Shown here: positions 35,763 through 44,601 of the stretch, one piece after another
Numbering within the stretch: the first letter of the stretch is position 1
Layout of the letters: each line of letters starts with the position of its first letter
Assembly: GCA_965227805.1 (NCBI GenBank)
Contig: CBDDGJ010000001.1
Location: 138,438 to 202,437, forward strand
DNA: 64,000 nt
From: CBDDGJ01 sp965227805
GTDB lineage: Bacteria > Pseudomonadota > Alphaproteobacteria > RS24
Direction of reading: 5' to 3'
Position numbers and translations under genes: made by a program
The notes under the pieces: generated by a model
The model's input: the letters and a program-made list of their open reading frames with translations, nothing else
Told to the model about the DNA's origin: nothing
Database searches by the model: none

Positions 35763-37151
35763 CTACACATAATCATTCTCCCCCATTAAGCAGGCCTCCA
35801 CATAGGCAAAAGCACTGATTTTGCGGGCTACAGCATAGCATAGACAGGCTTCAATTTTGTGCTGGCATAGCCCGGCGGTAAGCCATTTGCATATGTAGCG
35901 GCGGAAACGGGCGTAATCAGCAAAACCAGACGCGTAAAACCACTCCGTTCCCCCTGCATCACATAGCTTGCCATATAAATGGTCGGTGAAATAGGCAAAA
36001 ACGCTCACACGCGCACCAGATATATTCCTTGCCTGTCCTAAATCGGGCGGTGCCAATGCTGGATGGGGGTTATTGTGCTGGTAGCTTTGTGTTGGCACCG
36101 CCTGATTTTCATGAAAACCCCAATGTCGGGGCTGATAAGCCCCGTCCACATTATCTTTATTCTGATTATATCTATAATCAGTGGAAGAAGGGGTGCCATT
36201 TTGTGCATGTTTGGCCTTTAGTGCGTCTGATAAAGCCGTCAGGCCTGCATGAATACGTTTATTGATAGACTCTGTTTGGGGTCTGCGCGGTGCGTCTATG
36301 AGGTGCCTTTCTGCTTTATGTTCAAGGCTTTCGCAATTACGGGTGATAATATCATATTTAGCCGCTATACGGGTGATGTCAGGGTGAATATGATAGGTAT
36401 TGGCTATCTGCCGCCCTTTATCTGTGTGGTTTTCCTGTTTCGCAACAAGGTTTAGTGATATACCCCGTCTGATCGCTGCCCGTGTGCGTTTGAGTGATAG
36501 GCCGGTTCTTATGGCCAAAATGGATAAAGCCGCCCGTTTACCTGTATCTGCCCATATAGCGGCGTCTATATCTGCTTTATGACACGCCTCTGGTGTTGTT
36601 GTAATGCGTGTGAGTTCAGCGAGTATGATAGATAGGCCATAAAGGGCATCTTTACGCATAGGGGGATGTAAAGCCCCTATATAGCCCGCTATACGCCCTG
36701 TTAGTGTCTTTTGGCGCATGATGGCCTTATGGGATACCTGCTTATGCTTTGCTAGGCGGGGGGTTTTAGAGCCTATGAGGCGTCTTTCTTTTTGACCCCA
36801 TATATTCCATTGCGCCCGCACATGCGGGGATTTACGCGCATCATCATCCATAAGCCTATAAGCCTGGGCAAGCTCTTCGCGTTCCTCATAGAGCGCGATA
36901 AGGGCATCCTTATAATCACGGGGGCCATAATCAATATGGGGCAGGGCATATTGATGTGGCCGCCTATACTGGCTCTTATCTTCTTTCGCCTTGTTGCTGA
37001 TATAATCAGCAAGCGCTTCACCCGTTATATCCCATGGGCGTGCTGTATCTACTGTGTCTGGGGCTGGCTTATGTTTATCAGCCAGCCCGTGATAGCTTTC
37101 CGCTTTGAGCTTATCTAAAAGCTCTTGACGTGGGCCATTTTCCTGTGGCAT
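35763..37151 (-). CDS. Plasmid replication initiator-like protein, 462 aa
   Basis: The middle of the protein has a winged-helix segment (ALSILAIRTGLSLKRTRAAI, RRGISLNLVAKQENHTDKGR) of the kind found in plasmid Rep proteins with a helix-turn-helix core. The N-terminal third is charged and helical, and the C-terminal third includes a Cys/Tyr-rich segment. No Walker or relaxase motif is seen. Its stop is two bases from the repeat block and the par operon lies beyond, so an initiator acting on those repeats is a good inference. Confidence 0.7.
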   Translation of the reverse strand: MPQENGPRQELLDKLKAESYHGLADKHKPAPDTVDTARPWDITGEALADYISNKAKEDKSQYRRPHQYALPHIDYGPRDYKDALIALYEEREELAQAYRLMDDDARKSPHVRAQWNIWGQKERRLIGSKTPRLAKHKQVSHKAIMRQKTLTGRIAGYIGALHPPMRKDALYGLSIILAELTRITTTPEACHKADIDAAIWADTGKRAALSILAIRTGLSLKRTRAAIRRGISLNLVAKQENHTDKGRQIANTYHIHPDITRIAAKYDIITRNCESLEHKAERHLIDAPRRPQTESINKRIHAGLTALSDALKAKHAQNGTPSSTDYRYNQNKDNVDGAYQPRHWGFHENQAVPTQSYQHNNPHPALAPPDLGQARNISGARVSVFAYFTDHLYGKLCDAGGTEWFYASGFADYARFRRYICKWLTAGLCQHKIEACLCYAVARKISAFAYVEACLMGENDYV

Positions 37152-37612
37152 GTGCCGCTCTCCAGGAAGAGAGCAGGCCGCAAAATATTATTCAGAAAAA
37201 CGCTGTTTTCCTGTTGACTTTTATGAGAGCAGGCTGTAGAAGGAAACCATCTTATTTGAGGTTTCTACTACAACCCTTTTGAATTTCCCCTAGTTGGACG
37301 CTGGGGGTTTTTCTTTTTCTCTATATATTTATTTACTGCGTTTGATTATGCGGCCTGTGCAATCCTCCTATTTTTGAGTCTTGCCCTATCCGCCATTATT
37401 TGTTAAATTATACCCTGTGGACGCTGGCGGAGAGGAAGAAATGAGAAAGCGTATTTTATGCTGTTTCTACTTGACCCAAATATGCTAGAATTTTAGTAAA
37501 ATCAAGACTTTAGCAGTTCAGCGTGTTTCACTCAATTTCTCTATATTGCAAATAAAGTGGTATACATTTGGTATACACTTTATCTTAACCAAGAACCGCA
37601 AAGGGAAAATAC
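37152..37612. other. Junction gap between plasmid-like segment and tRNA-Ser element
   Basis: No gene is visible. It contains two GAGAGCAGG words (about 37168 and 37226) upstream of the Rep gene, a T-rich stretch, and the left attachment repeat at 37424-37438. The integrase promoter should lie between 37440 and 37612; GGTATACA repeats (about 37559 and 37570) are possible operator half-sites. Confidence 0.5.
37424..37438. other. attL-like copy of tRNA-Ser 3' end
   Basis: The 15-base CTGGCGGAGAGGAAG is identical to the 3' end region of the tRNA-Ser gene at 52885-52899; the next base differs. This is the displaced tRNA end expected after integrase-mediated insertion. Confidence 0.85.
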
Positions 37613-38806
37613 ATGGCAACCAATCTTGAAATACAAAACGCAAAACCACGAACAAAAGACTATACCATAAATATTGATACAGGACTTACGCTTTTAGTCA
37701 AAGTTACAGGAAGCAAGCTCTGGCGTTTCAGATACTCTTTTGCTGGCAAACGTTGTATGATTTCGCTCGGGAAGTATCCGCATATTTCCATGAAACAAGC
37801 CAAAGCCAAACAGAGAGAGTATATAGATATGCTTGAGGAGGGCATCAATCCTTCCACTCATAGACACATGCAAAAGGCGAGACTTACCACCGAGCAAGAC
37901 TTCAAAACCACAGCCCTTCAGTGGCACGCAAAACACTATCAGAACAGTAACGATAGACACGCGAAACTGGTTTTACAAAGGTTGGAAAAATATATATTCC
38001 CCGTCATAGGCAAAATACCGCTCAAAAACATTGAAGCCCCAATGCTTTTTAATATCATTGAAAATATTCAGGATTTAGGCTTTATAGAAACAGGAAGACG
38101 CGTTAATTCCTACTGTTCCATGACTTTTCGGTATGGAGTCGCTAAAGGGCATTGTAGCCGTGATATTACCCAAGATTATCAGGGGATGCTTAAAAGTGCC
38201 AAATCAAAGCATATGCCGACCCTTACCGATGAAGGCGAAATAGCCGAGCTTCTGCAAGACATACACCGTTTTCAGGGCACTTTCATTGTCAAAACCGCTT
38301 TGCTTGTTTCAGCCTATGTATTTGTCCGACCCAGCGAACTTGCCAATTCCAAATGGAGCTACCTAGACTTTGAGAAGTCTCACTGGCTGATACCAGCCAA
38401 ACTCATGAAAATGAGGCGAGATCATCTCATACCCTTTCCCACGCAAGTCAAAGGTTTGTTGGAGGCACTTTATCCTATTACATGTGAAAGTGAGTATATT
38501 TTCCCCAATGATAGAAACTATAGCAAGCCCATGAACTCTGAAACGGTGAATAAAACCCTAAGGCGACTTCAAAACGGCAAATATATAAACCGTATGGTGT
38601 CGCATGGTTTCCGTAGTATGGCATCTACCATCTTGAATGAGAATAGTTTTCGGGGTGAGGCAATCGAGAAACAACTCGCCCATCAGGAGCGCAATAAGGT
38701 AAGAAGTGCCTATAACCATGCGGAATATTTGGAAGAACGCACACAGATGATGCAGTGGTATGCGGATTATCTTGACAGGTTACGCGATGGGGAAGCAAAA
38801 GTTTAA
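37613..38806 (+). CDS. P4-type tyrosine integrase, 397 aa
   Basis: The N-terminal DUF4102-type arm-binding domain (LTLLVKVTGSKLWRFRYSFA, GKRCMISLGKYPHISMKQAK) is followed by a core-binding domain and a catalytic domain with VRPSEL, HGFRSMAST, a His in LAHQERNKV and Tyr in SAYNHAEY. It lies 175 bases inside the left attachment repeat and should catalyse integration and excision at tRNA-Ser. TAA is followed by a GC-rich hairpin at about 38811-38835. Confidence 0.93.
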   Translation: MATNLEIQNAKPRTKDYTINIDTGLTLLVKVTGSKLWRFRYSFAGKRCMISLGKYPHISMKQAKAKQREYIDMLEEGINPSTHRHMQKARLTTEQDFKTTALQWHAKHYQNSNDRHAKLVLQRLEKYIFPVIGKIPLKNIEAPMLFNIIENIQDLGFIETGRRVNSYCSMTFRYGVAKGHCSRDITQDYQGMLKSAKSKHMPTLTDEGEIAELLQDIHRFQGTFIVKTALLVSAYVFVRPSELANSKWSYLDFEKSHWLIPAKLMKMRRDHLIPFPTQVKGLLEALYPITCESEYIFPNDRNYSKPMNSETVNKTLRRLQNGKYINRMVSHGFRSMASTILNENSFRGEAIEKQLAHQERNKVRSAYNHAEYLEERTQMMQWYADYLDRLRDGEAKV

Positions 38807-38960
38807 TTTCCCCACAGAAAGCCTGCGGGGAAAAAGAAAATTGATATTTCTCGATATATGGGGTCTATGAAAGGTAGCTATGGTGGCTACCCCGCAGGAA
38901 GTAAGTGAAATATCCGTAAAGAGCGTGATTCATGGGGTTAGAAGGCGAGGATGCGCGTCA

Positions 38961-39009
38961 AAACCAAAAATAAGAGTGGGATATGATGCCCTACTCTTAT
39001 TTTTGGTTT
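38961..39009. repeat. 17-bp perfect inverted repeat (hairpin)
   Basis: AAACCAAAAATAAGAGT (38961-38977) and ACTCTTATTTTTGGTTT (38993-39009) are exact inverted copies, extended by GGG/CCC with one bulged base and a loop of about 8 bases. It is a very stable hairpin that could be a terminator, a replication or transfer site, or part of a structured RNA. Confidence 0.85.
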
Positions 39010-39036
39010 GGCGAACCCTTTACACACCCTAAAAAC

Positions 39037-39129
39037 GGGGTAGGTAAAGCCAGCATACCAACAGCCAAGCCAACCTACCCCTTTTACAAGGGATATGCTG
39101 ACATTTTTTACAGCTCGGCTGTTGGTATG
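39037..39129. repeat. Nested inverted repeats, alternative structures possible
   Basis: GGGGTAGGT (39037) pairs with ACCTACCCC (39073). CATACCAACAGCC (39054) pairs with GGCTGTTGGTATG (39117). AGCATA (39052) also matches TATGCT (39094). The arms overlap, so two mutually exclusive folds are possible. It lies between the integrase and the next gene. Confidence 0.75.
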
Positions 39130-39567
39130 TCTTTTATATTCATAAATACTGTAAACGCAAATTTACTTACTCCCATTGAATGAAAGAAGTTCTATCCCCG
39201 CAAACCCACCCTGCTTTGCAAACAAACCCACCACATAAAGCTATTTTTTTCATCTCACACCAAAGCACCTCAGCGCATTCCTGATATGCCTCTTTAGACA
39301 GACAAATCGTCAATAGCTTATTCCTAGAAGCCGAAATTCTGTAGATTGTTGCTTAAACCAAGCCAGAACGAACAGCCAATAAGGTCGTTTGAAACATTCT
39401 TGTCATCTTGTATCATCATGAGTTTCCTCATTCCCTTTATTCGTCTCTTTCCACAATCATAGGTGATCTTGGGATGGTCTTTTGATGTTTTCGTGCGGGT
39501 TCTCACCAATTCTTATCCCTCGTTGGTGAGTAAATAAAACCTTCTGAGAAGTGTAGTGCTGGTCGTC

Positions 39568-39607
39568 AAAAATCAAGGTAGTAGCCCGCTCTCCACCTTG
39601 ATTTTTT
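39568..39607 (+). terminator. Rho-independent terminator-like hairpin
   Basis: AAAAATCAAGGT pairs with ACCTTGATTTTTT across a 15-base loop and ends in a T run. It would stop transcription entering from the left before the gene at 39667. Confidence 0.75.
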
Positions 39608-39666
39608 CCTATTCCCATCACTTTTCCCCTTCTCGCTTTTATTCACTAACAAACGAGGAGAGTTTT

Positions 39667-40047
39667 ATGAAACAGAGCACTTACGAAAACAACACGCTTA
39701 AAATCAAGCTCCAGAAAATGCTTGAAATGGAAAGCGATACCCTTAAAAGGGAAGTTATTGAGGAGGTTTTAGATTATGATACAGATGAAGAAATTGAATG
39801 TTTCTTTAGTGACCTTGCCTCTTATGGGTGCATAACTGGCATGGTTGCCAAGCTGGTCTGGTATACAGATACCCACGCTTTCTACGATAAGCATTATGAC
39901 GAAATTGAAGAACTCAGGGTTGAGTATCTCGAAAATGTCGGTGAGTCTCTCAATGTTGGTGACCGCGACTGGAAAAACACCCTTGCTTGGTTCGGGTTTG
40001 AAGAAACCGCTTACCAGCTCGCACATGAGTTGGGCATAGAAGTTTAG
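39667..40047 (+). CDS. Acidic accessory protein (antirestriction/DUF7222-like), 126 aa
   Basis: The start is the ATG behind GAGGAG; the longer upstream frame overlaps a terminator. The protein is strongly acidic and helical: LKREVIEEVLDYDTDEEIEC, a SYGCITGMVAKLVWYTDTHA segment, and a C-terminal FGFEETAYQLAHELGIEV. Similar acidic proteins occur on plasmids and islands, often near antirestriction genes; the function is not established. A strong terminator follows, so it is a single-gene unit. Confidence 0.65.
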   Translation: MKQSTYENNTLKIKLQKMLEMESDTLKREVIEEVLDYDTDEEIECFFSDLASYGCITGMVAKLVWYTDTHAFYDKHYDEIEELRVEYLENVGESLNVGDRDWKNTLAWFGFEETAYQLAHELGIEV

Positions 40048-40064
40048 CTTCTTGCCTTTTCTCA

Positions 40065-40085
40065 GGGAGCTTCGGCTCCCTTTTT
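40065..40085 (+). terminator. Rho-independent terminator
   Basis: GGGAGC-TTCG-GCTCCC is followed by TTTTT, 17 bases after the stop of the gene at 39667-40047. It is a textbook UUCG tetraloop terminator. Confidence 0.93.
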
Positions 40086-40166
40086 CAAAAAACTTCCCCA
40101 CTTGCAAAAAACACTACATTCATTTACAGTGTATACATTTGATAGAGACCTTTTTGTGGAGATGCA

Positions 40167-40430
40167 ATGAGTAGTGAAGTCCTAACCATAAGAGTAAATT
40201 CAGAGCTAAAATCCAGGCTAGACCAACTCGGGAAAACGCTCCATCGTTCCAAATCATATATAGCAGAACAAGCTATTCGTCAGTATGTAGATGAAAATGC
40301 CTGGCAGATAGAAGAACTTACCCAGGCAGAAAAAGAAATAAGACAAGGAAAGTTTATTGCCAGTGATAAAGTAAACCGATACCTTGATTCATGGGGAAGT
40401 GCAGATGAACGCAAAGCTCCGAAAGCATAG
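40167..40430 (+). CDS. Ribbon-helix-helix (CopG/RelB-like) antitoxin, 87 aa
   Basis: The N-terminal RHH fold (LTIRVNSELKSRLDQLGKTL, RSKSYIAEQAIRQYVDENAW) binds DNA as a dimer. The C-terminal tail (QAEKEIRQGKFIASDKVNRY) is of the kind that wraps a RelE/ParE toxin. A TGTATACA palindrome at 40130-40137, upstream of the start, is a likely operator. No toxin gene follows in this direction; the next genes are on the other strand, so the antitoxin is solitary here. Confidence 0.78.
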   Translation: MSSEVLTIRVNSELKSRLDQLGKTLHRSKSYIAEQAIRQYVDENAWQIEELTQAEKEIRQGKFIASDKVNRYLDSWGSADERKAPKA

Positions 40431-40473
40431 GGTTTGTAGGGTGTATTCGGGAACTAAAATGAAAAAGTTAAGT

Positions 40474-41088
40474 TTAGGATAATATAATTTGTGCTAAAAT
40501 GGTAGCCGCTCCTGTAAAAATGGCAACTGCTATAGTGAGTGAGACACCTCTACTAATAAGAAGATCTCTTTTATTAGCAACAATGAAATCATTTTCGATA
40601 ATAGGTAATAGTAAACAATAATCTATTAACTTTTTATACTCTTCAGACTGAACTATTTTAAGATATTCTTGAATCCGTTTATCTCCTCTGTATTTTCTAG
40701 TTTCAGCAACTCTAATGGCAAGATCATTGATTAGTATAGCTGTCTTGTGATAATCGCTATAAACGGATGAAATGTTAATGCGTGTAGAAAGACGCGATAT
40801 ACGAGCAGTTTCGCTAATTGCGAAATATAGTGGTAAATCTAAACAATCATTTAAGATATGTTTAACAGATTGTCTTAAATCATCATAGGATGATTTAAAA
40901 TCATTATCATATTTACCCTCTATAATACACCTGAGTAGCGTATTTTTTGCTCTACTGGCATAAACAAACTCAGTATGAATCTTATCATCTATTTTAACAA
41001 ACAAGTTTTGTCCAATTTTATATGCCTTATAAGCCTCATCATAAAGGCTTATTATATCTAATAGCTGTTTTTCTATACTCTTATCCAT
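40474..41088 (-). CDS. Hypothetical protein with C-terminal membrane anchor, 204 aa
   Basis: A mostly helical protein (EKQLLDIISLYDEAYKAYKI) with a hydrophobic C-terminal segment (GVSLTIAVAIFTGAATILAQ) that would anchor it with the bulk in the cytoplasm. Its ATG overlaps the stop of the upstream gene (TAATG), so the two are coupled. The organisation of a small basic protein plus a tail-anchored protein recalls some defence or toxin-antitoxin pairs, but no motif supports a specific call. Confidence 0.55.
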   Translation of the reverse strand: MDKSIEKQLLDIISLYDEAYKAYKIGQNLFVKIDDKIHTEFVYASRAKNTLLRCIIEGKYDNDFKSSYDDLRQSVKHILNDCLDLPLYFAISETARISRLSTRINISSVYSDYHKTAILINDLAIRVAETRKYRGDKRIQEYLKIVQSEEYKKLIDYCLLLPIIENDFIVANKRDLLISRGVSLTIAVAIFTGAATILAQIILS

Positions 41089-41351
41089 TAGTGAAATGTA
41101 GGCATCTTAAAATTTTTATCTGCTAAACGTTTCTTGATATGTTCCCTTTGAGAACCAGTTATTTTCCCACCAATTCTCGCAGGAACATTGCCTCTTGGTT
41201 TCGTAAAATTGTTATTTCTTGAATTTATTTTGTTCCTATCCGTAGAAAAACCGACAGCATTTTTTACATCTTCTTTGACTAGATAAATATAGTCAAATAT
41301 TCTTTGATACAAAGTGTTGTTATCAGACCTGTAAATTGGCATTTTTTCCAT
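41088..41351 (-). CDS. Small basic hypothetical protein, 87 aa
   Basis: The start is placed at the ATG at 41351 (MEKMPIYRSDNN); an ATG four codons upstream is also possible. It is rich in Arg, Lys and Asn (NNFTKPRGNVPARIGGKITG, SQREHIKKRLADKNF), so nucleic-acid binding is plausible. Translational coupling to the membrane-anchored protein suggests they work together. The family is unknown. Confidence 0.5.
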   Translation of the reverse strand: MEKMPIYRSDNNTLYQRIFDYIYLVKEDVKNAVGFSTDRNKINSRNNNFTKPRGNVPARIGGKITGSQREHIKKRLADKNFKMPTFH

Positions 41352-41456
41352 AATATATCCCATTATAAAAATAAATTTTTAACAATGACTTCACAGTTAA
41401 GTAAATTGATTCGACCTAATTTATTATAATGATAAATCGGTCACGGGCAAAACTTT

Positions 41457-41651
41457 TTATTTGCCGTCTTTTTTTTCGTCGACATATTCATTCACAAAAC
41501 TTGCGACACTTCTCTCCGATTTCAGAATCTCAAACGCTATATAAGCTAACGACCTATCTTTGAAAATATTTCCTTCTTTCTGAGATGTTCTAAGTTTCTT
41601 CATTGCTCTAAAAGTTTTTCCATCTTTGTCTCTTATAGTTATCGTTGGCAT
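41457..41651 (-). CDS. Small hypothetical protein, 64 aa
   Basis: The protein has MPTITIRDKDGKTFRAMKKL followed by a helical part (RSLAYIAFEILKSERSVASF) and a charged tail. It may be a small DNA-binding or regulatory protein. It lies about 105 bases upstream of the small basic gene in the same direction. Confidence 0.45.
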   Translation of the reverse strand: MPTITIRDKDGKTFRAMKKLRTSQKEGNIFKDRSLAYIAFEILKSERSVASFVNEYVDEKKDGK

Positions 41652-41757
41652 TTTAGCACTTTCTAGTCTATTACAATAATCAATTTGAAGCTAGTTAATG
41701 CACTATGATACAAATTGCAATAGAATAATTCACATTGATTCAATTTAAGAGAGATAG

Positions 41758-42489
41758 CTACAACTCCCTCACCAACCCCTCAAAGGCATTTTTTATCTCT
41801 CTGAACCTTTCTTCCATCTCTCTTATGACATCCTCACTTTTACCATGATGCCTATCGGGATGCGCCTCCATCGCCTTTTCCCGAAACGCCTTTTTAATAT
41901 CAGACAAAGTATAGCTCCCATTCGGGTCAAGACCCAGAGTTTTCAAATACCGTTCACGAGCAGACGCACCACGCGTATATGAGTGTTGCCCTGAACCTTG
42001 TGAACCACTCGACCCACTCGAAGACTGAGAACTCCCCGAAGCAGAAGCCTGCTTTTCCTCACTCCGAGCCTTCTTCTGCCGAAACCCCTCAGCCTCCTTC
42101 TGCCTTTTTTGCCTTTCCCTTTCCTGGCTTTCACGATTTTCCCACGCACCAGCCTTTGCGTCCTCATATTGTCTTCTCAATTCTTCAATCTCTGCTTCCT
42201 TGCGTTTAATCTCTGCATAGGCATCCCGATACCGAATACTATTTATGAGATTACTGATTGCCTCCCCCACACCACGCAAAACCGAAGCATAAGGAAGCAA
42301 ATACCCCACAAAAAAGGAAAGAAACATCACCAATAAATGGTTTTTCGTAAACCCAAAAATTGTCAAAAAAACGATAAGCAAAAAAGCAATAACAATAAAC
42401 TGCCAAAACCCCAAAGCTCGAGTTCGTTGAACGATAAACCCAAACGAAAACATCAGCACAAACAAAAAAACAAGGACAGAAAAACTCAT
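41758..42489 (-). CDS. Membrane-anchored J-domain (DnaJ-like) protein, 243 aa
   Basis: The ATG at 42489 overlaps the stop of the upstream gene (ATGA). Two or three transmembrane helices (LVFLFVLMFSFGFIV, IVIAFLLIVFLTIFGF, LLVMFLSFFVGYLLPY) are followed by a long charged coiled coil, a Ser/Gly-rich linker and a C-terminal J domain (LKTLGLDPNGSYTLSDIKKA) with the HPD motif (EAHPDRHH) needed to stimulate Hsp70. It is the last gene of the mobilization operon. A membrane co-chaperone here might assist coupling-complex assembly or recruit host DnaK; this is inference. Confidence 0.82.
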   Translation of the reverse strand: MSFSVLVFLFVLMFSFGFIVQRTRALGFWQFIVIAFLLIVFLTIFGFTKNHLLVMFLSFFVGYLLPYASVLRGVGEAISNLINSIRYRDAYAEIKRKEAEIEELRRQYEDAKAGAWENRESQERERQKRQKEAEGFRQKKARSEEKQASASGSSQSSSGSSGSQGSGQHSYTRGASARERYLKTLGLDPNGSYTLSDIKKAFREKAMEAHPDRHHGKSEDVIREMEERFREIKNAFEGLVREL

Positions 42490-42740
42490 TCCCCCATCCT
42501 CTGCTTGAAAAACCGCAAGAAAAACCCAAGCCCAAATAAAACAGAAATCAGCACATTTTCTTTGCCAGCAATTATGCCACCCAAAAGCAAAACAATATAA
42601 AAGGCAATACACAAAGCAAAAACCCCAAACAAAGCCCCCCAACGCGAGAGTATCGCGTTTATGTTTCTCACTAGATATGCACTATACCATCCCACCCCAA
42701 AGGCAAACACATTGAAAAAGACCATCTCTGTTTCATTCAT
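42486..42740 (-). CDS. Small membrane protein of mobilization operon, 84 aa
   Basis: It has three hydrophobic segments (MVFFNVFAFGVGWYSAYLV, GALFGVFALCIAFYIVLLLG, VLISVLFGLGFFLRFF). Its start overlaps the stop of the upstream gene and its stop overlaps the J-domain gene start, each as ATGA, so UGA is used as a stop here. It probably forms a membrane complex with its neighbours. Confidence 0.65.
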   Translation of the reverse strand: MNETEMVFFNVFAFGVGWYSAYLVRNINAILSRWGALFGVFALCIAFYIVLLLGGIIAGKENVLISVLFGLGFFLRFFKQRMGE

Positions 42741-43036
42741 CTGAACACCCTATATATATCTTGTGCTTTTTGCCAAGTTCTTTCAAACCCATACCATCCC
42801 AGCCATACACAAATGAGAAAGGGAAGTGTCGCGCCCCATATGCGGTTCAAAGCAATCAATATATCCAGGCTATAAGGAAGCAGGAAAAACAGAGCAATAA
42901 TTTTCAAAACCCCAATATTACGAAACAAGCAGCCATTCAAAAAGCCAAGTGCACAGAAAAAGAAAAATGTTATAAATACCCATTGCTCCTCAGAAGCAAT
43001 AATATTCAGGGTAAAATCGCCAATCTCAACTATCAC
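42737..43036 (-). CDS. Small membrane protein of mobilization operon, 99 aa
   Basis: Three predicted transmembrane helices (WVFITFFFFCALGFLNGCLF, VLKIIALFFLLPYSLDILIA, LPFLICVWLGWYGF). It starts at the base after the stop of the VirD4-like gene. Since that coupling protein lacks the usual N-terminal membrane helices, this protein may provide its membrane platform; that is inference. Confidence 0.62.
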   Translation of the reverse strand: MIVEIGDFTLNIIASEEQWVFITFFFFCALGFLNGCLFRNIGVLKIIALFFLLPYSLDILIALNRIWGATLPFLICVWLGWYGFERTWQKAQDIYRVFR

Positions 43037-44512
43037 TTAAATCTCCACCCTCTCTAAACTATCATCTCTTTCCTCAAAAGCCATTTCCACAGCTCCGTGT
43101 TCTGCCTGACGCCTCATTCGCCACGTCTCAAAATACCCCTTACTTTTCAGTAACACAGGCTGCTTATTACTCGAAACCACCAAAACTTCGTCAGAAGCAA
43201 TGGTGCGTATCTCAGAAGCATTGATGAGATTATACTCCCGATATTGATTGCTCTTATCACCAAACTCCTTACGTGATCTTTCACGCACTTTACCAATCAC
43301 CCCCTCAAAAAACTGTGTGGTATGGGGGTCAGACCCCGAATAGGTCAGATAAGTATTAAACCCACCCTGAATAGAGTCAGCATACGCCTTCCCGTAACGC
43401 GCTGTAAGCTGACTGATACTTTGCAAAATAATGGAAAGCGAAACCCTATACCCACGAATGGTATTTGCCGTAGACACAAAGTTAGGAATGGTCGAGTGCC
43501 CAAACTCGTCATACAAAACATACACAGACAAATCCTTTCGCTCAGGCATTTTCCTCATACACGCATTAAACACCGACCTAAAAAACAAGCTGGTAAGGAA
43601 ACTGTAATATTCCATATGCTGAGCTGGCGTAATGAAGAAAATGGCCGTTTTATGTTTACGCAAATCTGCAAGCTGAATATCCGATTGAGAAGTCAGCAAT
43701 GCCAAATTCTTGTTACTCATACTTTTGAGCGAAGTAATCGCATTCAAAACAAAACTCTGTATCCCTTCTTTATTCCCCGTCAGCACCCCTTTCCATTCAT
43801 TCCACAAAGTTTTGTCATGCGGGTCATCAGGATAAACCGTGGCAAAGCTCATAAAATTATCAAGTTTTGAACCATCTTCACCGAAATTTTGGAACAAATA
43901 GTATAAATTATGCAGATTATACACATCCCCTTGTGCTTCTGACACATTTTTGAGACACTTAATAAACAAGCTCACAAAACGAATAGCCCCCTGCAACCAA
44001 AAATCATCTTTTCCCGCACTCCCTGGATTTCCGCTTCGCACAAGAATTTCTGCGATTTGCTCTATTTCAATATCGCTTGTTGCTTCTTCAAAGGGGTTAA
44101 AGCGGCTGGAATGTTTCAAATTCTCAGGGTCAATGGTGATAATCCGAAAGCCACGCTTTTGAAGCTGATATGATGTTTTTTCAAAAACTTCACCCTTAGG
44201 GTCGTTTATCACCAGCGAGCAATTCTCGGATGCTCTTTGTAAAACATTGGGAATGATATATCGTGAGGTTTTTCCAGCCCCGACACGCGAAAGCACACAT
44301 ACCCCTTTGAAACTATCTTGTTCCGAAAGAGCAAGAGAATTGCCATCAAGCACCAGTCCTCTATTGCCCGATTTGAGATAATCACGATAATCCGCAACAG
44401 AATCAAACTTTGCCCCCGTCTTGGAGCTGGAAATTTGGTTCTGAATGAGGAAAACCCCAGCTTTCCATATCCATTTAAGCGGTGTTATTATTATTTTTGT
44501 TGTATTCGTCAT
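43037..44512 (-). CDS. VirD4/TraG-type coupling ATPase, 491 aa
   Basis: It couples the relaxase-DNA complex to a type IV secretion channel. Walker A is SRVGAGKTSRYI (about residues 77-88), followed by INDPKGEVFEKTSYQLQ; Walker B is SVYVLYDEFGHS, and later GYRVSLSIILQSISQL and DPHTTQFFEG typical of TraG/VirD4 are present. The N-terminus lacks the normal pair of transmembrane helices, so the protein is shorter than usual (491 against about 600). It lies between the relaxase and the small membrane genes in one minus-strand operon. Confidence 0.9.
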   Translation of the reverse strand: MTNTTKIIITPLKWIWKAGVFLIQNQISSSKTGAKFDSVADYRDYLKSGNRGLVLDGNSLALSEQDSFKGVCVLSRVGAGKTSRYIIPNVLQRASENCSLVINDPKGEVFEKTSYQLQKRGFRIITIDPENLKHSSRFNPFEEATSDIEIEQIAEILVRSGNPGSAGKDDFWLQGAIRFVSLFIKCLKNVSEAQGDVYNLHNLYYLFQNFGEDGSKLDNFMSFATVYPDDPHDKTLWNEWKGVLTGNKEGIQSFVLNAITSLKSMSNKNLALLTSQSDIQLADLRKHKTAIFFITPAQHMEYYSFLTSLFFRSVFNACMRKMPERKDLSVYVLYDEFGHSTIPNFVSTANTIRGYRVSLSIILQSISQLTARYGKAYADSIQGGFNTYLTYSGSDPHTTQFFEGVIGKVRERSRKEFGDKSNQYREYNLINASEIRTIASDEVLVVSSNKQPVLLKSKGYFETWRMRRQAEHGAVEMAFEERDDSLERVEI

Positions 44513-44601
44513 ATGCGTTTTTTCTTATATGATACGGTTTGTTGGCTACGCGTCAGGTGCTTCACCCTGTTTTTCACCCAACAGAAAATCTGATGTGCCA
44601 G

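Larger units (their letters stand above)
38807..39666. other. Structured intergenic region
   Basis: No confident gene. It holds the hairpins listed separately. On the minus strand a Cys-rich frame from a TTG at 39313 to a TAA at 39167 (48 aa, containing LSKEAYQECAEVLWCEMKK) reads protein-like, and a 61-residue frame at 39324-39509 lies just upstream; both are low confidence. Confidence 0.45.

Noticed and set aside
42486..43036. Reading the mobilization operon with UGA as sense
   Set aside because: Two genes end in ATGA overlaps with clearly protein-like downstream starts; read-through frames give unlikely sequences. UGA is a stop there.
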